From: Megaleporinus macrocephalus
Lineage: Eukaryota > Chordata > Actinopteri > Characiformes > Anostomidae
Direction: 5' to 3'
Assembly: GCA_021613375.1 (NCBI GenBank)
Contig: CM038726.1
Location: 16,442,841-16,506,840, forward strand
DNA length: 64,000 nt
Shown here: positions 36,274-48,545 of the stretch, piece after piece
How positions within the stretch are numbered: the stretch's first letter is position 1
Layout: each line of letters opens with the position of its first letter
Position numbers and translations under genes: made by a program
Notes under the pieces: model-generated
What the model was told of the DNA's origin: nothing
Database searches by the model: none
Seen by the model: the letters and a program-made list of their open reading frames with translations, nothing else

Positions 36274-36518
36274 ATATTGTCGCTGTCCAATGAAAAACAA
36301 GGATCTGCAAAATTTTACAGGAGAGACCAAAAACACACTTTACTTTCAATGGAAGTCAAAAGAAATGTTTCCGAGCTGTTTTGGAGCACTTCTATGGGTC
36401 CATTCATCATGAAATTTTCACACAATGTAAATGACCATTGACATGTTCAAACGATGTTGAAAACCTAAAACCGACGAAAATGGAGATACATGTTTTCATT
36501 GGACAGCGACAAAATATC
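36274..36518. mobile_element. 245-bp MITE, best copy
   Basis: The terminal inverted repeats are about 25 bases: ATATTGTCGCTGTCCAATGA at the left and, complementing the right end, ATATTTTGTCGCTGTCCAAT. The inside has TCTGCAAAATTTTACAGGAG, CTTTACTTTCAATGGAAGTC and CTATGGGTCCATTCATCATG. Related copies: 34491-34690, 58880-59152, a minus-strand half copy at 27643-27730 and a fragment at 53395-53465. Non-coding. Confidence 0.82.
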
Positions 36519-36869
36519 GTTAAAGCCACATCCCACACAAAATTTAAAAACATCTAAAAAACATTATTGGTCCGCTTTATTGTCAGCAATGTTCTAACAC
36601 TAGTGCAAGCCGCAGTGTGCAAGTTATTCACAGTCAGTATAAAAAACAGCAAAACACATTTTTACCAAAATATAACATTTTCAGTATTTATTCTTTTCAA
36701 TTTTGCCTTAATTACAGCTTCCACTCCACTCGAAAGTTCAGTCTTTCACCAGTTTTGGGTCAATGATGTTGTTACTTTACTCTAGGAAAGCCAGCAGCTT
36801 TCTTTTTATTCTTAGGACCAGCTTTGTAGCCAGACCCCTAACGCTGAGTTACCTTCTCACAGTGGATGG

Positions 36870-37145
36870 ATGGACAGATCTGAAGCAAGAGTGGTGCTTG
36901 ACTTTCTCCTCACTCTCAAAGATAAAAGCTTCAAGAACTGTTCATCTGATGGTGACAGATTTGGTGCTCTACTAGGTTTCCAGATTCCAGTTTCCCTTGA
37001 CTTTCCCCTTCCTTATGTAACTGAAGTCATTTACATCTTACCTAAATCTCTCAAAAATATCTCCTAAAAATTGTCATCTGTTTTGACTGGAGAGTACATA
37101 CGTGAAGGGTGGTCTCTGACTTTTGCACGGTACCGCCTTTGTTGT
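36870..37145. repeat. Interspersed repeat ending in ACTTTTGCACGGTAC
   Basis: CTTGACTTTCTCCTCACTCT, CAAAGATAAAAGCTTCAAGA and TCATCTGATGGTGACAGATT are paralleled at 61780-61860 (CTTGATTTTCTCCTCTCTCT, CAAAAATGAAGG, TATGGTGATAG). The right end CTGACTTTTGCACGGTAC resembles the terminal repeat of 22479-23662. Apparent open frames are not conserved genes. Confidence 0.55.
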
Positions 37146-37588
37146 TTTAGTCTGATTTTGGGCAATTTTATGGGCACTCCATGGTTAAAATCACAACATT
37201 GGAGGAGTTCTCACATTACATCATCTTGCTTTGAAGCTTCTAGTACTCCTAGCAGTGCCTCCTACCAGGTCTTGTGGCAGCAATGTCTTAGAACCAGCCT
37301 TAGATCATGAAGAAAATAAAACACTTGAAGGGATGGTGTGGGCAGTGACTGGGTAATGAGTAAATAGACAAAAAAAAAATATATATATATTTTCAAACGT
37401 GTCTGACGTAACAGGAACCACTGAGGGTTTGAGGGGTAGATTGAACATCTGCCAGCTTACCCACTCATAACATTTACAAATTCACTATAAATGTAGGTTT
37501 GAAATTAGGTTCGAGCTCAACATACAGATGTATTCTTTTAAACCAACTGCTATGAGATTGGCCTTGGTAATGGCTGACATTACAGTCC

Positions 37589-37920
37589 TGCACACTGTCC
37601 TGTACATTTCAATGCAGTCCAACAGAAGTTGGTAAAGAGATAATTAGCTGAATCAGGAGTGTTGGGAACGGGGGAAACACTATAATGTGTTGAGGCAAGT
37701 GGGCATCAGCTGTCTTTCTGAAGATCTACCTTCCTGCAGACTTTACCTCCGCACACTTTAACACACACTTCAACACAGTTCAACAGAAGTTGGTGGGAAG
37801 TAATTAGTTGAATTAGGTGTGTTGGGAACAGAAAACAAAACAATAAAATGTGCAGGCCAGTGGGCACCAACCGTCTTTCTGGAGATCAGCCTTCCTGCAG
37901 ACTTCCTGCCTACCCCCTTT
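37589..37920. repeat. Tandem duplication of a unit of about 162 bp
   Basis: Two direct copies, beginning near 37589 and 37751. Both contain CAACAGAAGTTGGT, TAATTAG(C/T)TGAAT, GTGTTGGGAAC and a closing CTTCCTGCAGACTT. Both copies are diverged, so the duplication is not recent. The unit resembles a common fish interspersed repeat. Confidence 0.8.
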
Positions 37921-39649
37921 TTGCCGAACACTACTTCATCCCCTTCACCCAGTTTAGAACTTCTGAAGATGTTTATTAACTGAAGCAGATGCTGCAAGAG
38001 TAGACTCTGCAAGATCTCCAACATTGGATCATGCATCAGCGTCACCACAGTATTGGCCCAAGCAACTTGTCCAGGCAACTTGTTGTAACTCTCAAAAGAC
38101 TTGACTGCAAAAACATCCAATATGTGCAGCTAAGGAAGGTTTTTTTCTGCCCATTAAGTCAATTATTAGTAAGATTTTTTAGTTTCTCGATATTGTTTTA
38201 GTATATCAAAGTGAATGAGCTGTCCTAATGATGTTGGCTTCATTTATACCAGCCCCTTGTTTTCTATTTGACCTTAAGTGGTCCTATAGATACATTAATG
38301 TGCTGGATCACAGGTAACCACCATATTATTTAAAGTGAAATGGGAAAGTCAACCTAGGCAAACTTCTACCGTGTGATAGAAAACACTGTAAAAACGTTTT
38401 TACAATTACTTACGACAAAGGCATTCTTTTCCACCACATTAGTAATTCAGTTCACATGAGCCTAATGCTAGTACTACACATTTCTCTCTTCAGGGTCTAG
38501 CAGCAATTATAACTATCACCATTCGAAGTAACTGGAGACAAAACTCTTTTTTAATACTCAATGTAGATCATATCTTTGAATATAACAATGAACCAATGTC
38601 TTTGATTGAGTAATGTAAACATTACAATGCTATTGATCCAGAAAGACCACTTTTCCCCTGTGTACTTGTATTTGGTTACAAGCCAGGGCTGGAAGTCATC
38701 GCTCTAAGGGATTTGTCAAAACTGTTTTCCCAGATACATTCATCATACATATTCAATAAAAGCATTTTTGCCAGTTTTTAGAGACCTGGGTTTATTGACA
38801 TAGTTAAGCTGTATGTAGGACGCAAGGTTTATGAGAACGCTCTGCAGACTCAGTTTTATGTGTAAGTGTAAAAGCATGCATTATACTCACTGCAAGTGTG
38901 GATTTTGACCACTTAGTTGATCTCTGAGGCAAAAAAAAGGAGTCTGCATAAATCCTAACTACAGTACCATATAGATAGGATTAGAAGAGACAATGTATTT
39001 TTTTATTGGGGTTACTCAGTAATAGTCTCTCCTGAATCCCCTATCCATATTTTTACAGACTGCTGCTCCCCTGTCAACATTCTGGCAGATTTTATTTACC
39101 ATGAAATGAAGCGTAGAAATAACTCCAGATTATGTTCATGGAAAATCCACTTTTTGTATGATGATGCATCAATAAATAAGATAAAAACAGAGTCATTCAG
39201 AGTATTTTGATGTGAAATTTTTACCCCTCCCATTACAGCTTAACACAGAGTCATAACATTTTACACAAGTCCTTTCTTAAGCATTTTCAGCATATTCAGA
39301 TTGTTTTCAACATAGCAAAATTACAAAAGAATTTAGAGGCGGTTTTGATTGAAATCAGATTGCAACCCAGTCTGGATACTCTAGCAGCTCAAATTGAATT
39401 TTAAAGTGTCTACACTGTTACCACAGCTATCTATGCAAATTGGCTGGTGATGTCTGGACACACAAATCCGATCTGGTCACTTGCTAATTATGGCGTGAGC
39501 ATCAGATTTAAGTTACCAATACAACTTGAAAGTAGTCTTAGAGAACGTAACCATTAAGAGTAAACAATGTTCTAGCTAATCTGATAACAAAGTTACAGGC
39601 CTCCATTCTGTCACAGGTTTATTAAATATTGAATGTCTTTCAACAGTCA

Positions 39650-39965
39650 CGCAAACAACCTGGTTAGATATTGCCTTGCGCAAGTATTGACAGTGGTCTA
39701 TATCCGGCGCATGTAGCATGATAATCATCGCCTCCAGTGTCGAGTCTTGCTCTGGTTTAGAGGGCCGCGGTGCTTCTCATTTGAAAGCATTTGTAAGACC
39801 GCTGTATCTCTCTTTGTTGTGGCTGCACGGCTGTTGACAGAAGAGAGGGGATGGGAAATGTCAGGGTGAAATGAAAGGAATCTCAGTACAGTGGCGGCTC
39901 CCTTCGCTTGCTGCCAGGCTTGACGTCTGTGTGTGATGGGACCTGCATTAGCATAAGAACCTCCA
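39650..39965. other. Candidate conserved non-coding element
   Basis: Repeat-free block with GTAGCATGATAATCATCGCC, GGTTTAGAGGGCCGCGGTGC and CGGCTGTTGACAGAAGAGAG, flanked by AT-rich sequence. No coding evidence. Confidence 0.23.
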
Positions 39966-40174
39966 CCTCTGCACCTCTGCAGGCTTTTTCTTTTACATTG
40001 CTGTTTTTCTTTAATTCAGTACATACCTGCTGGCTGTCTCGGTGGCAGAGAAGAGTAAATGAAGACAGTCATATGAGGAGAAAGGTGTGTGTGTGTACGT
40101 GTGTAAGCAGTTCTGAACACTCACCTTTCATAGAGGAATTCAGCAAAATCTGCACAGTGAATAAGGTGTGAAAT

Positions 40175-40204
40175 AATAAATAAATAAATAAATAAATAAA
40201 TAAA
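40175..40204. repeat. (AAAT)n microsatellite
   Basis: Seven AAAT/TAAA units. Confidence 0.95.
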
Positions 40205-41405
40205 ACTCTAATTAATCTCTTGGACCCCATGAATGTCTCAAAAACTAACTTCTGCCGGGTCCCTGAAAACTTGGGATGTTATGTTGTCCTTTAATGAAAA
40301 AATACATGATAAATACAAATTCAGGTGAAGGTCTAGCTGTGAATGTTTAGCTGCCTTACCCACAACTAGTGAGCTTCTGTCTTTGGTATTATTAACTAAC
40401 TACAGCTGCAGCACTGGTCTGCCTACGGATGGCGCTGTAGCAAATTGGTTCCCAGTTTCCAGGAGATTGGTTGCAATAGTGAATTATTACTCATTTCTCA
40501 ACCTAAAGAGAACAAACTATTGAGATTTAATATCATTAATTTGCTGAAGAATGCACTACCATGCTAGAACATCAGCCAGCCAATTTTGGACCACCCAAAT
40601 ACCAGAAGGCTTTTCAAGCACTGACCATAAAGTTCTCAATGTAATTATATGTCAGGCTAATGAAATTCCAGTAAGGAACTTTGTAAGAAGGCCCAATGAA
40701 TTCTGAATGAATTAATTTTTAAGATGACGTTGTAGTGATACTATTGTCAAGAGGTTTTTACGTGTTCTAGTTTAAATTATTAAGTTCAAATGATTGAAGC
40801 AGCCAATCAAATTTTTTAGGTTTTCTTCCATTGTATCTGGGGTGCTTAACTCAACACATCAGATTAACCACTAAAGCAATTAGGTAACTGAATGAGTCGG
40901 TCATGTTTTGATTTCTAATGGGTAATGAGTCAATTTAGTGAGGAACAAACATCACACTCAGCCTTCTGGAGTTTATAGATCCATCACTGACTGGAAATAC
41001 CAGCTATGATCTAACCAGATAGTTGCTAGAAATGGAAATCAGTGGCAGAAATTCTACACCAGGCCGGCCTCAGTACTGAAAGAGTCACTGTAAAACTGAT
41101 CAAACATAGGCCAAATATATATATTTTGTCGGTAATAGTTTCAAATTAGGCACGCCATGTCATTGGTAAGCTTAGAGTGTCCACATTTAATTCTAGACTG
41201 GCTGAAAAAGGAATACAAATGCTGGTAGCATAGTGGCAAAGTGTTTCTATAATATTTTAAGGGCACTAGGAGAAGGTAACATTGTCAATGGGGGTGTCTT
41301 TACTCAGTTTTGACATCTGATGGCCTAGCTCTAAATGTCATGGATCTCCACTAAATCTACAAACTACTCTCAATATATATGTCATCCATGGCATACATTG
41401 TCCCC

Positions 41406-41406
<1 letters not shown>

Positions 41407-41474
<68 letters not shown>
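41407..41474. repeat. (CTAT)n microsatellite
   Basis: 17 perfect CTAT units. Confidence 0.98.
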
Positions 41475-42635
41475 GGACATTTACTGTTTATACTTCATGA
41501 TTATATACTACTGTATAAAAATCATGAGCAGACATTTAAACAGCTGCTAATAGTTTTGAGAAAATCACATTTGTTGTCATGGCTCAGGAAACTGACAAAA
41601 TGAAAAACTACCATTCTTGTTGAGTCAGTTGATGAGCAGGATCTTCTTTTCAACCCCAAAAACTCATCTTCTGTCTTATTTTCTTGTCCACTGATGCAAC
41701 TAAATCAGTGGTGTTTTGTTTGGCTGTTTCATGAAACTTGTTTCATGAAGTTGAAACACTTGAATGAGTTTTAATGGGCTTCCAGATCCTGTACATTATG
41801 TGAGCCAAGTCCAATTTAGTTTTATATAGCTTTCAAGCAACTAAGGATGTATAGAAGCTTCACAGTGTAAAGCCATCCTTAGAAGTGAAGGTGCTACAAA
41901 TGACTAAGTTTTAAGTTTTTATTATGTAGAAGGTTCAAAGATTGTTTTTTCAAATCATGATTTACTTTTCTTTTTTTGTGAATATGATTTAAGTGCAACA
42001 ATTTCAAAGTTCAAGCCAAGAACCATTAAGAAACCTGTATTTTTAGTGCAGTGGGTGTAAAGTTGATGGTAAACACCTCAGCCAGGCTCCTAATGGAAAG
42101 GTTGAACTTAACACAGAACTGTTCTCTAAAGCCAGCTCTCAGTTTCAGCTGGTGCCAGAGGTACCATCTCGAGATGGTATACTTTCACTGTGGAATTGAG
42201 CGGCACGAATCTGATTGGTAGTGCACACCATGCGTGACAGAATATAGCTCGGCTCACAGCAGTAAATTGCACTTTGTCACATCTCAGTAGTTGTTTGATT
42301 GATTTGCTAGAGAGAACAGTCCATAAATTAATATAGAATTATTTACCGTGAAGACAGTTTGGAGGAATTTGGACAACGTTGCTCATGCACTCAAAATATA
42401 AAGTGCAGTAGAAATGCATCGCACGTCTTTGTAGGGCAACTTTGGGAGAAGAATGCATATCAATGGTAAATGAAAAAGAGAATCATAAAAGCGAAGAAAG
42501 TACACAACTCAGGAAATGGACACTGCTTAGATCTATATGTAATGATATCCATAGACTTCTTTATCCTACAATCTCCAAGAGGCACTTTCTCTGGGCATGT
42601 TGTCCAGCCTTTAATGAGCAGAAAAAAAATCCAAT

Positions 42636-42700
42636 TTCAGATAAGATTAGATTAGATTAGTCATTGTACAACCACCCGTACAATGTTCAATGAAAAGGTT
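42636..42700 (-). mobile_element. Non-LTR retroelement 3' tail, minus strand
   Basis: On the minus strand: CATTGAACATTGTACGGGTG, TTGTACAATGAC, then a repeated TAATC tail. Similar in type to 51700-51803 but with a different repeat unit. Confidence 0.5.
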
Positions 42701-43979
42701 CTTGACAAAACCAGGTTCAGGTTGCCCTTAAAGAAAAAGCCAGTTTTGTAGTTTGTATCAGGTAAGGCTGCTTTTCAAAGGCTAAGATAAAAGTAAGCCA
42801 CTTTGAAATATTACCCCACCCCACCCCTTGCAATAGAAAAGACCACATTTTTGGGTTTTGCAAATATGTTTTTAAAACTATTTGAGCAAGATTAATACTT
42901 TCTTTATGCAAGCAATCTACACACCTCTTCAGCTACAAATAAAAACATCAGATTTTTTTTATCAAATCAGTCAAAAGTCAAACATTCCAATTAACCCAAA
43001 TAGATCAATTGGAACAGCTGGAGAGGCTTGCTTAAAAGTAGCAGTATGTAAGAGTTGGGATTAGGTTGCAATATGCAATCTCACCACTAGAGGTTTACTC
43101 CTGCACCTGGTTAATTAAGGCAAAACAAAGTTCATTTTAGTACAATTCTTATTTGTTTGAAACTTAAATTCTTACCTGATCTAAATAAATGTTTGATAAA
43201 TCTGTGCAATAAAAAACATCACTGTTTCTTTGGGAGGTTTAGTTTGAGTATGTATACATGGGAATGAATGCCCTTTTAAACTAATGCACTTTATTGAACA
43301 CAGCCGCAGTGGAATCTGTTGATACTACTGAGCATTCAGGATAACAGACATGTCTTCAACTGCTACACACTTCAGCCTGACAGTAGGCATTAACACTGCA
43401 CCACTACCCCACTAAATAGTCCCAACAGTCCAGCACAATATAGCCTGGAGAACAGTGTTCTTAGCCACAAGCGCCATGCCCATTGCATGCTTCTGTGTTT
43501 CCTGTTTATGTTTGATTATGTTTAATCCTTTGATGCACAACATGGGTCACCCTTATACATCCACTATAGAATTTAATAGGAACTATTGACATTTACAGTC
43601 AGGAATATATTTACAAAAACTACTTTTGTTCATAAAGTAAATAAATAAGAATTAAAATAATGATTTTAAGTGACCCATTTCAAAATATATACCAAAGAGA
43701 TACTCAGCCATACATAAAATAACATAGGAAATGAATAGGCCTCAAGTTTGACCCATGTTGTGCATTGTAAGTGGTTTGCTTAGCTTCAAAGGGTTAAGGG
43801 TTAAGATTGCCTAGTGCAAACATAGCAGGCTATCTGATTTAGTGATTGGTCGTTTTGCATGTCAGTCAAACTCCAAATCTCCCTAGAGAGAACTGTCACT
43901 GTGAGTTATTTACATGCTTCACAATAGTGCCAACAGAAACACCTTCTAGTTAAACCTGTTTAACTACATCAAATGTACA

Positions 43980-44360
43980 TTTTACACTGTGTTAGGTTCT
44001 CTATCACCTCCAAACACAGACTAGCATCAGACTGCACAGACTGCATCACTGTATCATCCACCTGATGTAGCACCTGTACAGCTTCTAAAGCTTTTACCAT
44101 CCAGACTAAGCTTTAGTTTATAAACTGTAAATACTGTTCGACCAGAGGAGGATGGGTCTCCCCTTGTGAGTTTGGTTCCTCCCAAGGTTTCTTCCTCCAG
44201 TTGAGGGAGTTTTTCCTTGCCACCGTTGCCTCTGGCTTGTTCACAAGGGATAAAGTGTTGTGATTTCATGTTTTTTATGTTTTAAAATTCCTGTAAAGCT
44301 GCTTTGTGACAACATCGTTGTAAAAAGCGCTACACAAATAAACTTGACTTGACTTGACTA
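43980..44360 (+). mobile_element. Retroelement 3'-end copy with GACTT tail
   Basis: Reverse-oriented relative of 30005-30300: CCAGAGGAGGATGGGTCTCC, GGTTCCTCCCAAGGTTTCTT, GAGGGAGTTTTTCCTTGCC, CCTGTAAAGCTGCTTTGTGA, AGCGCTACACAAATAAACTT, then GACTT repeats. The tail marks the element's 3' end. The family is not named with certainty. Confidence 0.78.
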
Positions 44361-44819
44361 AGTAATCGTTTATCACTGTCGTTTCTTTGTTGGGATGGTC
44401 CTCCAGACTTCAAAGAAACTTCCAAAAACAATCTTTGATTGTAGTTACACACAGTGGCCCAGAGCTCCATCAAGAAGCCATTGGAAATTCTTATTTTAAA
44501 CGTAAAGTTTTAAAGTATTAATATTAATTATAACTAAGAACTAATGTTGTTGTTTTTTAAGAAAGTAAAGACTGCTTGACTACATGCCCCATAGTGAAAA
44601 CTGCTGTAGTCCAGATGATCTAACTCTGGAGCAACAGATATCTTGGGAAAATGCTGACAAAGGCTGGCTATGTGCTGCTAGCTTTAAAGCATTCTAAAAG
44701 TGTTCCCTGAGGTTCGGAAGTGTATCCACAGTGCTGTTTTCCAGAAGGCTAGTTCAGAAATCTATCCTGTAGCTGATGCATCCATTGAGCATCTAGTTAG
44801 CTGCAACTCACCTCGATTT

Positions 44820-45350
44820 TCTCCTTCTTCTTCACTCGTTCTCCCTATCCTGGAATGGTGACGACAATTGCTTGGTTATTACGCAAACGGCACCTTTGCG
44901 GCCTTAATCATCCTCGGCAGTAATGGCATTACACGAGCCCCGTGAGGACTTAACGTGAGGTGGTTTCCCATTTTCCTACACTAAAATGGGAAATAAAGGA
45001 GTCTCAATAGCTAGCAAGAGTTGGCGCCTGGAGCAAATTTGGTTCCACAGAGAGGTCAATGAAGGCTATGGGAGATAAATATAGATGGTGAAGGAGAGAG
45101 GGAGCGAGCGAGAGACACTGGGGAAGAGCATTCCTCATTTGAATGCGGGCGAATGCACCTGAACGAAGTCACTAAATGATCAAAAACATGGCTAATCGCC
45201 CTCTATTTACTTATCTTAAACGCTGGCTGATCACATCACCCCAGCGCTCGTTCAGCTAATGAACGTATGAGAAATTCTTTCTCGTATTGTACTCAGTCGG
45301 ATGCACTTAGAAACCAATTTGGAGACTTGTTAAACACTACAAAAACACTT
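44820..45350. other. Candidate conserved non-coding element
   Basis: Repeat-free and more GC-balanced than its surroundings, with words such as GGTTATTACGCAAACGGCAC, GCAGTAATGGCATTACACGA and CAGCTAATGAACGTATGAGA. No coding signal. Suggested only by composition. Confidence 0.27.
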
Positions 45351-46329
45351 TCCTAATTACAATACCTTATCATAATCCTCAATTAGCACAACTTCCCGTT
45401 TAGGTTGTACTCAACTTGCCTCTCTCGTTCTATTTTCCCCTCTCCTGCTTTCTCTGCTCTGCTTTCTCTCCCAGGTATTTAGAAGTCTTTTCACATTTGT
45501 GTATCATAATTAACATCATGCTAGGTCATAATGAATTCACTCGGTGTTTTGAAGTTGTTTTCTATCTCTATGTCTGTCTGTTGCACTGTCTCTCTCTCTC
45601 TCTCTCTACCTCGCTACTTGTTTGAATACAAACAAAAGCTTTTCATCTTTCCTACCTACAAGATTAGGCCATGAAAGTAAAATGAGGCCCAGCCATATGT
45701 TTTCAAGGCTTTTCTACTAGCAGCAGCCAGCAATTTTAACCAGATATACCTGAATGTGCTTATAGGCCATCCAGAGTACAGTGGATGGATTGATTTGTGA
45801 CCTGCTAAAAGAAAGAACTGGCCCATCATTCACTACTGCATCTCATCTGGCACAGGATACATACCCACAACTGTATGTTTATAAGTGCTCTTATTTTTAG
45901 TAAACAATGCTTTTGAAAAATACAGCAGAGGTTAGAAGGTTAGATTCCAATATTGTCACATTTTTGCTTACTTCATACAATTTTAACTATTATGAAAGTT
46001 TGTTCTGACACTTCTTCAGAATGAGGTGTAGATTTACATTGTTGGTAATGCCCAACTGTTGTAGCCTTATATAAGTTAGACATGGTCACATTAAAACATA
46101 TATTTTACGGTTATAGTTTGTCAACACTTTGTAGTTGACTTTGGAGATTGGCAGCATCAGTGCTTGTTAATAAACTACTTTAAAGTCAGTGCACAGCATA
46201 AGAGAGTAAATAGAGATTTTAATCCCAATAGACCTCCTGGTTAAATAAAGGTTGAATAGAAACTAAAATAAGAGACTTATTCTAAAACAATTAAAAAACA
46301 TCTGATTTACAAACACTGAAGCCCCTGCC

Positions 46330-47165
46330 AAAAGCCTGAGTAGACTGATAAATCAATCTGATGATTAGTTAATCTCAGTGTTACTGAGCTCTACTAAAGT
46401 CTGAGTAGACTGATAAATCAGTCTGAAGATTGGTTAATCTCAGTGCTACTGAGCTCTGCTAAAGCCTGAGTAGAGTAATAAATCAGTCTGATGATTGGTT
46501 AATCTCAGTGTTACTGAGCTCTGCTAAAGCCTGAATAGACTAATAAATCAATGTGATGATTGGTTAATCTCAGTGTTACTGAGCTCTGCTAAAGCCTGAA
46601 TAGACTGATAAATCAATGTGATGATTGGTTAATCTCAATGTTACTGAGCTCTGCTAAAAGGGTAGACTGATAAATTAATCTGATGATTGGTTAATCTCAG
46701 TGTTACTGAGCTCTGCTAAAGTGTTAGTAGACTGATAAATCAATCGGATGATTAGTTAATCTCAGTGTTACTGAGCTCTGCTAAAGCCTGAGTAGACTAA
46801 TAAATCAATTTGATGATTGGTTAATCTCAGTGTTACTGATCTCTACTAAAGCCTGAGTAAAGTGATAAATCAATTTGATGATTGGTTAATCTCAGTGCTA
46901 CTGAGCTCTGCTAAAGCCTGAGTAGACTAATAAATCAATTTGATGATTAGTTAATCTCAGTGTTACTGAGCTCTGCTAAAGCCTGAGTAGACTAATAAAT
47001 CAATCTGATGATTGGTTAATCTCAGTGTTACTGAGCTCTGCTGAAGTCTAAGAAGACTGATAAATCAATCTGATGATCAGTTATTAATTTCAATGATCTG
47101 CTAAAGCCTGAGTAAACTATAAATCAGTGTGATGATCATTTTTTAATTTTAGTGTTACTAAACTA
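46330..47165. repeat. 66-bp minisatellite, about 12-13 copies
   Basis: The unit begins CCTGAGTAGACTGATAAATC, continues with AATCTGATGATTGGTTAATC and ends TCAGTGTTACTGAGCTCTGC TAAAG. Inner copies are well conserved; the last two near 47070-47165 are strongly diverged and contain small indels. It lies in otherwise gene-free sequence. Confidence 0.95.
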
Positions 47166-47621
47166 TTTTAAATCATGAACTGACCTCGGAGGTCTACTCA
47201 GTTGTTTAAGTAATAAGCTGAGCACTGGTGTTAAATTGGACTTATGCATGTGTTTTGTGGCATGTTTCATAAATGTTATTAACTGAAAGTCAAACAGCTT
47301 CCAATTTATTGTCAGATATTCCTAGAATATGTTGCAGGGATAGCTTATCTCATAAGATGGCAGTGGGACTATAGTAGGCAATGAGAGCCAAAATGATGTT
47401 GAGAATATTGTACATTCATTTTAGGTGATTTTTTTCGAATGAAATAAATATTACAACGGCAGAGTTTGCATCTTATGAATATGTATCCTACATGTACTCT
47501 AAATGTATTCTGAATATGTTACTTTTTATGTACTGTAATGGAATATATTACTGGATACATTTGGGATAGTGCATTCAGTATCCAGCCATTACTACAAAGT
47601 ATTCTGCCCAACCTTCACTAC

Positions 47622-47785
47622 AAATATATGCATTCCTGTGAGAAACGTCCTCTTCTAACCTTTCTTTACTCTCTCTCTTCTATTCTCCACAGACATCGTT
47701 CTGTTTGATTTTTATTTAGCTCTTGCACTGGGAGTCCTCCACATTAACTCTCTATAATGTATTGTATGTTTTCTGACTGTGAAGC
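47622..47785 (+). other. Duplicated acceptor-like segment, copy 1
   Basis: Collinear with 55407-55592 (CATTCCTGTGAGAAA, GTCCTC, CTCTCTTCTATT, CTGTTTG, TATTTAGCTCTTGCA, TCCTCCACA, GACTGTGAAGC). It contains a long pyrimidine tract ending in CACAG at 47692, a good 3' splice-site form. Reading on in phase 1 gives a short hydrophobic frame (DIVLFDFYLALAL, to a stop at 47755-47757). No gene can be named; it may be an exon, a non-coding element or an old repeat. Confidence 0.5.
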
Positions 47786-47843
47786 TTTTGTGAATATTCT
47801 TCAGGTGTTTTCTGGACAAACAAAATATTGAAAGTACGTAGAA

Positions 47844-48545
47844 ACAAGCATGGATTTGTTTAGTTAACAGGTAATGGGTAAATTAGGTGAAAACATTGTG
47901 TGGATGGAGATATCCTTCTACAACTAAAGGGGCCGGGGGGGCATGCTGCCCTGGAAGAAAATGTCTAAACTATCAAATTTACATTAGATCAAGTTGGTCT
48001 GCGGTGGCACAGTGGTGTAGTGGTGACCAGGGTTGGATTCCTCTGGGCTGGTCTGTGTGGAGTATGCATGTTCCCCCCGTGATTGAGAGGGTTTCCTCCG
48101 GGTACTTTGGTTTCCTGCCACAGTCTAAAGACATGCATGTGATTGGACACTCTAAATTGCCCATAGGTGTGCTATGGTCATCTTGCTGTGAGGAGACAGT
48201 GCTAACCACTACACCACTGTGCCATCGCAGACCAATAAATGCTTCTGCAATATTTAAATGTAACTTGGTCTAGTGTAGATTTGATAGTTTAGACATTTTC
48301 TTCCAGGTCAGCATGCCCCCGGCCCCTTTAGTTGTGGAAGGATATCTCCATTCATACAATGTTCTCACCTGATTTACCCAATACCTGTTAACTGAACAAA
48401 TCCATGCTGAACAAATCCATGCTTGTGACAGTGTGTACCTGTCCGTGGTTTACCCAACCTTCTGCCGATCACACTGGATTTGGCTCTGACTAGCGGGATG
48501 AAGCGGAAAATAATGAATGGATGGATGGATTTATTGGTCTGCACC
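47844..48545. mobile_element. SINE-containing inverted-repeat element
   Basis: A left arm (47844-48030) and a right arm (48205-48425, inverted) match closely. Both carry CAAGCATGGATTTGTT, AGTTAACAGGTA, GGAGATATCCTTC, GGGGCATGCTG(C/A)CCTGGAAG and TCTAAACTATCAAAT on the respective strands. The arms extend into a SINE head (GTGGCACAGTGGTGTAGTGG) that appears in both orientations. SINE-type sequence (TTTCCTCCGGGTACTTTGGT, CTAAATTGCCCATAGGTGTG) fills the middle. A SINE 3' end (GATGAAGCGGAAAATAATGA plus GGAT repeats) lies at 48495-48532. TTGGTCTGC occurs at both the 47995 and 48534 edges, as a target-site duplication would. The right arm has a 16-base internal tandem duplication. Confidence 0.75.

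Larger units (their letters stand above)
37930..43975. other. Gene-free stretch
   Basis: Apart from the AAAT and CTAT microsatellites, the LINE tail at 42.64 kb and the block at 39.65-39.97 kb, no exon, RNA gene or transposon is recognisable. Confidence 0.5.
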
